DNA from: Callipepla californica brunnescens | Lineage: Eukaryota > Chordata > Aves > Galliformes > Odontophoridae | DNA length: 64,000 nt | Assembly (NCBI GenBank): GCA_023055505.1 | Contig: JALIRH010000013.1 | Span: 4,960,001 to 5,024,000, forward strand | Direction of reading: 5' to 3' | Part shown: positions 13,895-25,075 of the stretch, in pieces | How positions within the stretch are numbered: position 1 is the stretch's first letter | Layout of the letters: each line of letters begins with the position of its first letter | The notes under the pieces: model-generated | Told to the model about the DNA's origin: nothing | Database searches by the model: none | Seen by the model: the letters and a program-made list of their open reading frames with translations, nothing else | Position numbers and translations under genes: made by a program

Positions 13895-14396
13895 GAGTCA
13901 TCTAGACAGGCTGAAGCAGTGGTCTCAGGAGAACCTCGTGAGGTTCAACAAATCCAAGTGCAAGGTCTGGCACCTGGGTTGCAATCTGAGGGACGGAACT
14001 CCTCCCTGCAAAGACAGGCTGAGAGCTGGGGCTGTGCAGCACGGGGAAGGGAAGGCTGAGGGAGACCTGAGAGTAGCCTGTCACCATCTAGAGGGGCTGT
14101 AAGAAAGAAGGGACAGATTCCTGAGCAGTGTCTGTTGTGACAGGACAAGGGGAAATGGTTTCAAACTAAAATGGTAGGGGTTTAGACTGGATAAAAGGAA
14201 CAAGTTTTTTACAGTAAGCGCAGTGAGGCACTGGCACAGGTTGTCCCCAGGGTACCACATCCCTGGAGACACTCAAGGTCAGGCTGGACAGGGCTCTAGC
14301 ACCTGATGGAGCTGGAGGTGTTCCTGCTCACTGCAGAGGAGTTGGACCAGATAACTTTAAAATGTCCCCTCCAAATGAAATAACCCTATAATTCTC
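13895..14396 (+). mobile_element. CR1 LINE fragment with internal deletion
   Basis: The first 95 bases encode a piece of the CR1 reverse transcriptase C-terminal region (LVRFNKSKCKVWHLG is readable, matching the family's '..NLMKFNKAKCKVLHLG..'). From about 13994 the sequence jumps to the far 3' part (gacaggctgagagctggggc) and continues to the 3' end, closing with 'caaatgaaataaccctataattct'. The stretch normally between them is absent, so the copy carries an internal deletion that I estimate at 250-300 bp from the family layout. Its 3' part is close to the copies at 15355 and 56215, so all three are one subfamily. Confidence 0.93.
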
Positions 14397-15354
14397 TGAA
14401 GAATTCATTTAGTATGGAGACATAGTAAAATCTCATTGAGTACACTCCTGATAGAAAAAAGAAAAAAAAAAACCAAACACAATATTACACAGCTTTCAAA
14501 AGCTACAAAAAATACTCTGCCCCAAAAAAACACATAAAACTAAATCTGTTCAGAATCCGACTCTGGATATTTGCTACACCTGGATACAGTTTACAAAAAG
14601 AAAAGGATCAAAACTGAGCACGTGGTTCTCATCCCTCTTTAATTCAGGATTCAGTGCTGGTACCTGTGCAGACCTGGGCTGACTGCTGTGCTGCAGGGAC
14701 CAACCCAGTGATCACGTAACTAATAACGTGACGTTTTAGGATGTGCAAATAAGTTTGCTTCCCACAGAAACTGAGACACTTCCAGGGTCACAGAACCTGC
14801 CCTGCGATGCTGGCAAGGAGTAATTGCTGTATTCATGAGAAAGCTGTATTCATGAGAAATTCCCACAGGACAGCCCCTTTCATGCAAGTGGAAGGAGTGG
14901 GAGCATCTCTTAACACCTCCTGTGCCTCCTGCAGAAGGCTGCTTCATCAGGGCCAGAATAATTCATGTTTCTCATTCCTCATCAGTCCTCGCTTGCTCTG
15001 TCCCTCTCACACCACCAAACTCGGTAGTATGCAGAAGCTGCAGGCTGCTCTGATTAATTGCTCTCATTACCAGCTCATTTTTTAAAATTCCCCTTCATTT
15101 TAATGCAGATTTTTTATCTGGAACTGAAATGGCAATTAGTGAAAAGTGTGAAGGCAAGACCTGGTGGACTGGCAAGAAATGACCAATTCACCAAAGGGAG
15201 AGAAATGCAAAGGGCAGACCCTCAGAAGACAGAAGAGAACGAGGGGAACAGCAAGCAGCAGCACGATACCCACATCAACACTGCAGCCCTCATCCCATCC
15301 CGGGTGCTGCTGCAGAGGGCAGAGAAAGCAGTGAGAACCCAACATTCCTGAGCT
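14397..15354. other. Noncoding DNA between two CR1 copies
   Basis: Unrecognised sequence apart from a short tandem duplication (14826-14859) and A-rich runs at 14457-14472. The last 200 bases are purine-rich on the plus strand. A 97-codon open frame there has no recognisable motif. Confidence 0.5.
14826..14859. repeat. Perfect 17-bp tandem duplication
   Basis: gctgtattcatgagaaa occurs twice head to tail with no mismatch. Perfect identity suggests a recent local duplication by slippage. Confidence 0.97.
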
Positions 15355-15630
15355 GGGTCTGTTGCTACAAGACAAAGGGAAATAGTTTCAAACTAAAAGA
15401 GGGGAGATTTAGATTGGGTATAAGGAAGAAGGTATTTTTTCACAATAAGGGCACTGAAGCACTGGCACAGGTTGCCCAGAGAGGTGGTGGGCACCTTGAC
15501 TCCCTGGAGGCACTCAAGGTCAGGCTGGATGGGGCCTTGACACCTGATGGAGCTGTAGGTGTCCTTGCTCATTGGACCAGATGGCCTTTAAGGGTGCTTT
15601 CCAACTCAAATGGCTCTATGATTCAATGAA
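15355..15630 (+). mobile_element. CR1 LINE, 5'-truncated 3' fragment
   Basis: Sense CR1 3' region: 'gggaaatagtttcaaactaa', 'aggggagatttagattggg', 'gcactggcacaggttgccca', 'ccagatggcctttaaggg' and the terminal 'ccaactcaaatggctctatg'. The frame reads [20 protein letters not shown] in the phase where other copies show the '..[10 protein letters not shown]..' segment, so the coding frame is already shifted. It shares the subfamily of the copies at 13895 and 56215 and is truncated at the 5' side in the same general region. Confidence 0.95.
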
Positions 15631-15830
15631 GTTTCTCTACAGAAATGGCATGCTCCCAGCAGGATTTTCTGTGAGAGGCGGTGAAAAGCGTGAAAGCATC
15701 AAACAGATGTGGATCAGAAGTGGATTTGCTGTGGACTTAGCAAAAGCGTGGAAAAATAGCAAATATCACTCTTTTTTCACTTGAACACTGACAAGCACAC
15801 GCTGGAACAGAATGAATGAGAATGTAAACA
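15631..15830. other. Short noncoding spacer
   Basis: Unrecognised DNA between the CR1 end and the dispersed hairpin repeat copy. Nothing notable. Confidence 0.5.
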
Positions 15831-15899
15831 GGAAGGAAATTTCAGTTAGTACTTTCCTTAGGAGAACGCCATTCCCATTACTCACACGTAAACTTGAAA
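15831..15899 (+). repeat. Unclassified dispersed repeat, copy A
   Basis: It starts ggaaggaaatttcagttagt, then has 'ctttccttaggagaac' and 'ccattccc', ending near 'cacacgtaaacttga'. The same order is found at 21692-21768 with about five substitutions in the first 47 bases. Copy A appears to lack about 13 bases that copy B has after 'ccattccc'. I cannot assign it to a named family; an LTR fragment or a small nonautonomous DNA transposon are possibilities. Confidence 0.7.
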
Positions 15900-17879
15900 A
15901 ATTAGGGAAACAGAGACGTGCCTTCTTCTGAATGGAGGAAAGGTTGAAGTTACTGAATACAGTACTCCTAAGCTATTATTCAAATGCAGTACCAGTAAAA
16001 AGGAGAAGAATTGTTCGTCACGGATTGCTTTCAATGAGCGCAGTGCTCAAGGAAGAGGTATTTTTCTCCATCAGACCCAGACGTGAAGGCTTACCCCTCT
16101 ATCACTACCATTCAGCTGTGCAGTGGCGTAATTGATAATTTAACTTATCTTACCTTGCCCTGGCAGACTCTAGAGTCATCCTGTTGCTATAATGAATGTG
16201 TTGAAAGTGTCTGTCTTGCAAATTAGAGGTTCTTAACAACCGTTCCTGATTATGAAAAAAGAAAGAATAAAGTCCGTCTCATTACTGTTTGAAAAATGCT
16301 AGCGGGATGAGAAAGAGTAGAAACAGGGTACTGCCGTAAATCTCTGAATACACAGAGGCAGATCAGCAAGAGATTCCCATTTTCCCCACATTTCCCACTT
16401 CATCACTGTCAGAAGCAATTCAAGTAAGGACATCATGAGTCATAGGCGCCATATCGCCCCTCCAGATATGAAAATGGAGATAAAAAAAAAGAAAGCGAAC
16501 ACACAGGTCCTGAAGGTTCTCCTTCTGGGATAGTTTTTAAAGGCACTAAAGGTATTTAGCATTCTTCCAGTAGCAACTAAAAAGAAATTATAATTTACAA
16601 TACAGGCCACATGTAAAATTATGCTAAATTAAAACATGGGAGCACCTCATACAATATGATTTTAAAGTTATTAAGTACCTATTGAACTTTAACTTCAGGA
16701 CCCAGAGATTTTTTGCACTGCTTAGAGGATATGGCATTCCTGCATTTCATGAAATGAATAATTAATTGCACACTCAGCAAGCAGCACATTTGCCCCTGAT
16801 CTTCCCTGTTGCTGGCTGGCATCCATTTAGGGGTGCCCGAGTAATAGCTGGTTCATCTCCAGTTCAGCTCAGCAGCTGTATGCAGAGATACACTCATAAA
16901 ATGCCTGAGAGAGAACCTGGACTCAGCTCATATTATTAAAATTAGAAACTGCTATTGAAGAAAGCCAGTGTACCACCTCAGGTTCTTTGTAACTGAGCTC
17001 TTCATTTCCTCCTTTACAATTTTTGCCACTTAACGTTGTTTCTTAACAATTCCCAGCCCGTAAACCTGAAGCTCCCCAATACATCAGGCTGTGGCTTGGT
17101 CTGAGAGGCAATTCCTCCAGAACGCCCTGACTGCTGCAATCAAACCCATTGTTTCCAAGTCCTGCTAATCACAGCCCTGCCCCTAATCACATCTCCTCCT
17201 CCAGCTAAACCCACACAGTGTTACAAGTGGGGATCCTTGTGGAGTTCAGCACGACCCAGTACTCAAGTGACCCAGATCGCAGCTCGTTCCTCCACTTGAT
17301 GATGCTTTTCTGCTAACTTGCATCACTCATTAAAAACAGTGTCATAATTTGGTGTATGAAAGTTTCTGAGAACTTGTGCACATTCTGCAAGCTGCCTGAT
17401 AGAAATCAATGATGTCTCAGCTTAAACCTTCTATTTGCAGTCTGTGAACAGCTTGAGAAACACCACAGTGTTATAAAGACACATCAAGGATGTGCCTTTC
17501 CTCTGAAGCTCTGTGTCTCCGCTTTTTGAAGGTGCGAATGAGTGGAAGATGTTTTCCATTAAAGATTTAAAGCAGGTGGAACACGGTGGTTGTGAGAATA
17601 AGGCTGCCCAGAGAGTAAACAGCGAGGACAGAACTGTTCACAGACACCGTGGCTTTATGTACAGCACACGGCCTCTTCAGAGGGAAGGGAAACTGCAAAC
17701 CTCAGCAGGAGAGACCTGAGGTGCTGTGCCAGAGCGATCCCCACACCTGCCCGCCACGTTCCAGCCCCACAAAGCCCCAAACTTAAATGTGAGAAGCGTG
17801 CTTTTTGCTGCCTTTCGTCATTAATAGCGCTCCCGCTTCCCAGCAGTCCTGCCAAACAGGAGCAAAAGGCGCGATAGGC
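15900..17879. other. AT-rich noncoding DNA, possible conserved elements
   Basis: No gene or known transposon was recognised. The stretch 16560-17060 is AT-rich without transposon signatures and contains several TAAT/ATTA cores (for example 'aataattaattgcacac' near 16757). That composition is common in vertebrate noncoding enhancers, but conservation cannot be judged from one sequence. Confidence 0.4.
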
Positions 17880-18150
17880 AGGAGCTTGGATGCGCTCATT
17901 AAAAACTTCCCATGGCTTTAATGATATTTAATGGAGAAATACCTCTAAGATTTCTGGCTATTTTCAATTTATTCTAACCTTCAAAGCTTGTATGCCTTCA
18001 AAGAGAATTTCCGCTCCTTTTGAGGATTATTATATAAACCTATTATAATCAAATAATACTAAATCAGCTAATTTGCAAGGAAAATAATGTCAGTGACACC
18101 AGGTATAAGAAGAGGATGAGTGATCTGACCTTTTAATTAAATTATTAACA
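17880..18150. promoter_or_regulatory. Candidate conserved noncoding element (TAAT-rich)
   Basis: The segment contains 'gctttaatgatatttaatgg', 'cagctaatttgcaagg' and 'ttttaattaaattattaac', a dense set of TAAT/ATTA homeodomain-type cores, and no transposon signature. This is only a composition-based guess. It could equally be neutral AT-rich DNA. Confidence 0.25.
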
Positions 18151-18313
18151 CTAGTCAGCAACAACATGCAAAAACGACAAAGGAAAAGTGACCTTTTTAT
18201 GTCTTCACTAAGAATGGGGGCAGAGCACCATCAGTATTTAAATCTTATCAAATCATAAGTTACGGAATCACTCACCACAAAGATCATTCATAGCAAAAAG
18301 CTTCCAAATTCTG

Positions 18314-18364
18314 CATATAGTATATATACATACATACACACACTCTCTATATGTATATATATGT
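18314..18364. repeat. AT/AC dinucleotide microsatellite forming a hairpin
   Basis: Mixed (TA)n, (CATA)n and (AC)n tract. Its ends form a perfect 12-bp inverted repeat: tatatatacata at 18321-18332 and tatgtatatata at 18350-18361, around a 17-base loop. Confidence 0.93.
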
Positions 18365-20421
18365 TGATAGGTGAAGTATAGACACACACATGCTACATAC
18401 TCTGTTCAAAGCATGGAAAAAAGAATCATTCTTAAAAGTGACCAAGAGGAAAGGTCAGACTGTTATATTTTGATGGTATTTGCCATAAAATGTATTAATT
18501 TTATTACTCTGAAACAGGTGAACTCTGCACAGTGACTCTCTGTCAAAGCCATTATGGAAGTAAGTGACCAAAGTATTTAGTTATATACTGGATTACTCAG
18601 TAAAGAAATGAATACTTAACAGTGGAAGTAAAGTGCAGATTGTGGGGCTTTCTCACCTAGTTGTAACTCCACAACTAGGATTATTTTATTTTATTTTTAT
18701 GAAAATAAAAATTATTATATTTTATGAAAATAAAGACAAATAAATTTAAACGGGGTACAAGGAGACACCACATAAAGAACAGAAAAGCAAGCGTAGGCAA
18801 AGAAAGGAAAATGTCTTTCTCTTTTTAAAGAAAAAGACAAAAGAAAAGAAAAAATACCATTTTTCTAACTTTTGAAATAGATCCCTTTCAATGTGAACCT
18901 GTTGTACCTAGAATAATGGTTTAAATTCTTCAAGTTATCTTAACCAAAGGAATTTACAGATTCCCATGTTTACACCAGAGCAGAGATAAAATGAAACTGA
19001 AACTTACAGATTTTTTCTGCCTCTGTGGGTTATTCTTTAAATAAACTGTAAGTGTTGAGCGCACAGTGGCACTCAAGTATCTGCAGTAGCTATATAATAA
19101 ATAGCTTTGAAATGTATGCTACCAAATATACAGCCTACTTCTACAACGCGCTTCTAAACCACATAGGTGGTAGAGTATTTCACATGGTGAGCTGCATTTT
19201 TGTACAGGTGCTCTTGTCCGGTCATACTCCAGCAGCACATCTAACATCTGGAATTTTGTTTTACGCCTATTTCTATGACTGAAATAGTTTAAGGCTATCA
19301 CTTCCTGCAGCGTTGCCCGGACATGCTCACAGTTCTAATAGAAGCCCAAACTACACCCGTATTTTCTTTGATCATCCCCAACCATTTTGCCAAGGTCAAG
19401 GGCAGTGTCAGCTCAGTACCTGAGATTCCTTCCTCCAGGACACTATGTTCTGCACTGAAAGAGAATAGTATTCATCGGTGTTGAAACTTTCCCATCACCT
19501 CTTATTAATATCCAGGTCATTAAAATCCACACCCTTGTTAGCTGGAACTTCTTTAAACTCATTTTATTGTGTCACCATCTAGCTGTATGTAGTTGGTACT
19601 TCTATGCTTGTTTTGATCATCTACTTTTTCATTCTTTGTCACAAAACAGAGACGTGCATACCTTCCTGAGGAAGGTAACTCAGCTACAGTGAGCCACGTG
19701 CACATCTGCATTTTTATAATACCTCACAGACTGTATTTCATGGTTTGTTTGCTTATCTGTTTTTCTGCCAACACAGAAATAACTTCATTAGAATAATTTC
19801 AAGTGTATGAAAGTATGTGTATAAAGAGGAAAAAGAACTATTTCATTTTTATTTCATTGAAATCATAGTCTTAGCAGCATATACTGAGTTGCATGCCTAC
19901 TCAACAGAATCCATTTGAACACAGAAGTGAAATGAGCTGTACAGCACTTTCATATCAAAAGAAATCAGTAAAAGCTCTACTTAGCCAGCACTGCTGCATC
20001 TGTCTCTTAGAGTCTGATTTGCACAGCACAAATGTACTACAACCTTACATTAATACAGGATTTTCTACTAGGATAACGTCCAGTTCATTGACGTTTTGCT
20101 CTTCTGTAGTTACTCCTATCTAGAGACAAAATGGGCTCAAAAGTATAAAATATGTATTGCTAACAACGCATCAAGTCTGAGGGGTTCTCTTAAGACACGC
20201 TGAAGCACCAGGCACACAATACCTGTCTAAGTGAGCTCACATTCAGACATTTTGCTTCTCAACTGTAAACAGTTACAGCAGCTTGAAAAATAAATAAATA
20301 ATCCACAGTTCTTTGCTGTGTTAAGTCTAATTTCCAAAGCATTGCTTTGAGAGTTTGACCGAGATGACAGCTGCTCGCAGTGCCAACAAGTTATTGGCTT
20401 TACTGTGAGGTTTCTTGGCTG
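18365..20421. other. Noncoding DNA with AT-rich hairpins
   Basis: The stretch 18681-18735 is nearly pure A/T and holds a perfect 9-bp hairpin (ttttatttt at 18689-18697, aaaataaaa at 18702-18710) plus a second copy of 'tttatgaaaataaa'. A small hairpin lies at 19659-19677 (taccttcc / ggaaggta). No gene was recognised. Confidence 0.55.
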
Positions 20422-20454
20422 TTTGTTTTTTTTTGTGTGTGTGTGTGTTTTTTT
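20422..20454. repeat. (GT)7 flanked by T runs
   Basis: (GT)7 at 20435-20448 lies between runs of T. It is a short microsatellite with no associated element. Confidence 0.93.
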
Positions 20455-21683
20455 GACCGCTGTAATGATAATGCATGAAAAAAGAAAGAAAATGGTCTTA
20501 CCTTTTTATTCCTGACTTCTCAGGTTTTTGCTATCTAACCCTGAAGTGAAAGAAATTATATGCACTTTCCCACATTTGTTTCTCATCTTTGCAAATCCCA
20601 GTGGCTCCACAGTCTCAAATGTGAGATAATCTGTAGATCAATGAGGGCGGATGTAAAACTCTTGCTAAGCCATGTTTTCCCAGCTGGGGGTAAATTCACT
20701 TGCCTGTATGTAAAATTTCCTAATTAGAAATGTCAAGTCTCTGTTAAAAGCTTCCAGAAATTGATGCTGAGCTCCACAAATTTTTAACTCTTCCCTAGCT
20801 GGGCTATATCAGACTAGTTACGAGAAACTTTCCCATATTGCTTATAATTAGGGCTGTATGAGCGGAACAATCAAACCTTTCCAGATGTCAAATCTGCCAC
20901 GAAATGCACTCTCTATGCCTTGCAGAGTTAAACTGCCTAGGGCCCCATGCTTATGGGAAGCCCTGATAAAGCCCAAGACAACACCAACTCCTGAACTGGC
21001 TGTCCTTCAAAATTTGACTGGACTTGAGTTTCTGTATATCCACCATAAAATAAAAACACCCTTTACACCCCACTTGGGATGCACCCCGTGCAGATCCAAG
21101 CTCCTGTACTCACTCGAGCTGTGTGTATCTGTGGAGGCTCACTAGAGCCTGAACCTGGTGTAAACAGAGCCATGGAAAGCATGTAGAGATGAGCAGACAA
21201 GAGCAGGGTGTCCCCAGACTTGCAGCAGCCCGCCATCTCTCACTGAAAGCCTCACTCTTACTGAGAAGAAGGCATCAAAATTTGGAAATACAGCAAGCTG
21301 CTAAACAGAAATAAGTCAAAAATACATCCTGGAACAAGTAACTGACAAACTCCAATTCAGATCAATTCCAAGTGACCTCTCCAGAGAACCCATGGAAGTG
21401 TCCAAGAACAGAGAGATAGAGCCCAGCACAGATTCTCTCACCTAGACGAGGATACAGCATTGCAAGGTTGGCACTCTGCACATCAAAGCACACCTGATTT
21501 CACTCCCCAGATTAAAGTCCCCAACTCCTGGACCGCCCATCACATTATTCACCATCTCCCCTTCCTCCAGCAATCATCAAGGAACAACATCACTCCACAA
21601 AAAGCAAACTAGGGAAGGAAGTAAAACTAACATCAGGTCTGGAACCTACAAGATCAGTGGAAAATTCAGAATTAGGGAGGAAT
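20455..21683. other. Noncoding DNA, nothing recognised
   Basis: The 95-codon open frame at 20858-21145 has no recognisable domain. The last 350 bases (about 21330-21683) are C/A-rich on the plus strand and unlike their AT-rich surroundings. They could belong to an old retroviral LTR that also includes the following hairpin repeat, but I cannot show it. Confidence 0.4.
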
Positions 21684-21770
21684 CTTCCCTAGGAAGGGAA
21701 TTTCAGTTAGTTCCTTCCTTAGGAGAACACCATTCCCTTCCCATATCCCACTTTCCATACGTACTTGATA
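21684..21770 (+). repeat. Unclassified dispersed repeat, copy B, hairpin-forming
   Basis: Second copy of the repeat at 15831. It contains a perfect 10-bp inverted repeat (ggaagggaat at 21692-21701, attcccttcc at 21732-21741). A second, overlapping near-inverted pair (cctaggaagg at 21689-21698, ccttccttagg at 21713-21723) means the segment can fold in two ways. The homology with copy A continues to 'catacgtacttga'. Confidence 0.7.
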
Positions 21771-23989
21771 TATATGTATAACCCTTAAAATGAAATAAAG
21801 AACATGATCAAACAGATTTACAAAATTCTCTTGCACAGTGCTACAAAAAATGTTCTGTGTTTGCATGTATACAAACCATACATTTTTTTAAGTGCTGTTC
21901 CTCATGAGTATGCCCTCAGACAACAATTGCAGGGATCACAAACAGCTTTGGGCAGTCAGTGATCTTCATTTCTGTGAACAAATCTCAGAAATGGCATACA
22001 GGAGTAAAATTTCCCCACTTCTTTTTACGTCCTCACCATTGGCAATGCACCTATTGCAATTCTGATTTAAATGTGACGCTGGAAAAAAGTAGCACAACAC
22101 ACTCAAAATTAATAACCTGTTCACTGATTACTACGGACTTATAGTAATAACACAGCTATGCCCTGGACAGGTCTCTCTGATGTAGAGCACTTCCTAGCTC
22201 TCATTATAATTTGAAGACATTTCAAAATAAGGGAGTGGAATATTTCAAGTAAGTACAATTTAGAGTGTTAAAATTATGCTGTTGTTCAAAATGACTGAGT
22301 AAAATTGGAGAATGTTGGTATTGCTGGAGTGGGAAATTGTTTTGAAAGACAGGCACAGAGAGAGTTCCAATACAGATTTCACGTAAGTGTGCAAGTCAGG
22401 AATGTGTTCATTGAATTGAGTGTAATAGCAATACCTTGAAAACGTGCACACGGTATAACACAGGAATCGTGGCAATGGCATTCATGCTACACTCATTTTA
22501 ATTCAGTAGCTACAGTTATGATAAAATCTGAAGTTTAAAATGCCTCTGAAACAGCAGAGATGAATTCAAGACAAGACATTCATAGTTGGGTCAGAACTTC
22601 AAAGAGAAAACATATTTGCATTTGAGTTCTTAGATAAAGTAGAAAAATAACTAGGAAAAAAAGGAAGAAAACATTAACAAATGCCTGTTGAGGTGTTCTG
22701 ATGTTTTCTGAAGTGCAAGTCAGAAAGTGGAACTTACTCTAATAGAGTCACGTTACATTCAAAGTTGATCTTTACATTGCCATCAATTTAGCTAATTCTA
22801 AAACAGTTAAATCTTGGACAGCTTCGGCTCTCTCAGAAAGACATCCTGGGCAGGAGAAAGCTCAGAAACCACAGCAAGGCCTTACGCTGCTGCCAGCCTC
22901 ATTTTTAACACTCAAAGTATACTGCAAGAAGTCTTATTTCGGTGTGCTTATCCAAAGAACTAATGTTTTCCTAAACAAAATAATGCCAGAAGTCATCTGT
23001 ACTTTCCTGTGTATCCAAGCTTTCACACACAGTATCAGTAATTGTCCTCCCTGCTTAGGCTGCTATCTATGAAATAACCCATGTTTCACTCCCACTTGCA
23101 GAGTCCCATTTATTGCTATGATTAGGTGGTGAATAAGTATAGGGCTTCAGGCCCCAAGTGCTATTCTCTCCCTATGAACAATCAAACTGCACTGTGTTCT
23201 TCATACAATGGCTGCAAAGCTTAAACTTGTGCTCATTCTTTTTCTTTCCATAAGAAATAAAAATTATGGAGGGGGAAAAAAAAGGAAAAGAAAAAAAAAA
23301 AAAAAACCCAGCACATTAAAGGAGTATCTTTTACACTTTAAGTGAAATAACAGGCTAAAATGTGATGTCGCTAACACGGTGTAAAATGGCTTTCAGATAA
23401 TGGGAAGACATGAAAGCGGATGCCACAAATGATAAGTAAAATGTTTCCCAGGAAGACAGCAGTTTCATTATAGGAGGCAAAAAACAAACACATTCTCAAA
23501 AAGCAAATACATTTGGACTGTAAACAGGGGTCCAAAAGATTGCTCAAAGGCTCGCCAATTGACTCCAGTGCTCATACATAACAAACATCCTTTTGTTCTG
23601 TCTCATTCTGCCCATACATAATAGCCACTTAGCGAGTTTCAAAGACAAGTAAGAGAATAATTGGAAAAAAAGGAAATAAAACAGGTTATGTTGGCAGTAA
23701 AATTTCCTTTTAAGAAAGGCTACTAAAACCCAGATAACCTGCCCTTAAAGAATAAAAGTTAGATGGACTTTAGCACAGCAATTAAGGCTAAGGGAGACCC
23801 TTCCTTTTGTATCATTGTAAGAGCAGGCTGTCGTTAGAGCAGAAAAATAAAAGTGTAGGGATGTATTTCTTGACACACGGCATAATCAGTGGGGCACAGC
23901 ACCTGTAGGAGGCACTGCTCAGGCACACAGCAGCCCTATGGCTCTCAGCAGGAATGGAGGCACACAGCAACCATGGGTGGGGGAGAAAA
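21771..23989. other. AT-rich noncoding DNA
   Basis: No gene or known transposon was recognised. An A/G-rich tract lies at 23270-23306 (A-runs broken by gg and g). The 23400-23760 interval is A-rich. Confidence 0.55.
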
Positions 23990-24013
23990 GCTCCTGAGAA
24001 TGCTCCTGAGAAT
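23990..24013. repeat. 12-bp tandem duplication
   Basis: gctcctgagaat occurs twice in tandem, followed by a degenerate third unit (gcctctgaag). It lies in a 136-codon plus-strand open frame, where it reads APENAPENASEAP. The frame has no other recognisable feature and is probably not a gene. Confidence 0.93.
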
Positions 24014-24599
24014 GCCTCTGAAGCACCGGGATCAGATGTGCACCAGAGCTGGATATTGACCGTTATATCCCCAAACCCAAAAATAATCTTAACAGAAGAG
24101 GCTTTCTGCCAAGAACTAAAAAGCACACAAGTTCAGGAAATGATACAAGTGCTTGCTAGGAATAAGCTATGCAGAGCAGGACAGAACCAAGATTTCAGCC
24201 TTCTCTCAGCTCCTCCCCAGCCTACTGCTCTGCCCCCAGCCACACCGCCCAGCACAGCCCCAGGCATGGATGTGGGGCTCACCACTTGTCCAGCCTTTCT
24301 GGGCACTTGGACTTTACATTGTCTCCAGCAGAATGCAATCATCATTTTGAGGGTACGTACATAGTGCTGGAAGCAACACGCTGCGCTCCAACCAGTCTTG
24401 CTGCAGTAGAGAGAACAGATTTGAGTATTAGGCTCCTGGGCATCTCTGCTGGCACAAAGCCGTCTGTAGTAGGCATCAAAATTGTTAGTCACTGTCATGG
24501 GGAACCTGATGTAATTAGCTGCTGAGCGAACACATGTACAGCACTGGCACAGGGTAGGTAAACAGGGAGAGGAAGCAAAGAACGACAAGAAAACCCAAG

Positions 24600-24621
24600 C
24601 CCTAACCAGTGCTGGTTAGGG
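24600..24621. repeat. Perfect 10-bp inverted repeat with 2-base centre
   Basis: Arms ccctaaccag (24600-24609) and ctggttaggg (24612-24621) are exact reverse complements around TG. The arm ends match the telomeric hexamer (CCCTAA/TTAGGG), but only once each. Confidence 0.95.
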
Positions 24622-24869
24622 ATGCATCAGTTCCATCCTACACAGCTTTCACTGCTCTGTTGACAAGAGATCTAAGGTTAGCCAAAATTTAGTAACCTTG
24701 GTTTGTTTGCTGTTTCACTGCTTGAAATCAGTTGAAACAAGAGTAAAAGTGTCTAATGAAAAGTCGTCTTCCCTTTTCTTCATCTCAAACCAAAATTCTC
24801 CCATGAGCTTTCAGTCCCTGTTAAAATTAGTCATGACCTATTGAGGTGGGTCACTGTGACAGACAAGAG
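24622..24869. other. Noncoding DNA, nothing recognised
   Basis: Unrecognised spacer without repeats or a plausible gene. Confidence 0.5.
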
Positions 24870-25075
24870 AAAAATGCCACATTGTCAGGAAGCAGCCTTG
24901 AAATGTGCTTAAACTCAGGAGAAAATTGCAATTTGGGGAGCTAATTCTCATTTCTCGCTGACTGCAGATTTCACAGATTTTAATTAGATATCTATCATTC
25001 TCATAATCACTACTGTAATTACAAAGAGTTATGAAATGCTGGAGGTGGCTCTTTGTTATTCAAAGTTCACTTGGA
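24870..25075. promoter_or_regulatory. Candidate conserved noncoding element
   Basis: Transposon-free, AT-rich stretch with clustered cores: 'aaaattgcaatttgg', 'gagctaattctcatttc', 'gattttaattagatatc', 'ctgtaattacaaag'. TAATTA/TAATTAC homeodomain-type sites recur over about 150 bases. The call rests on composition alone. Confidence 0.25.

Noticed and set aside
23954..24364. 136-codon plus-strand frame with APEN repeats
   Set aside because: The repeat is only a 12-bp DNA duplication, and an opposite-strand frame spans the same bases. No domain.
24133..24588. 151-codon minus-strand frame
   Set aside because: Overlaps three plus-strand frames, is rich in Cys and Ser with no known pattern, and lacks splice or promoter context.
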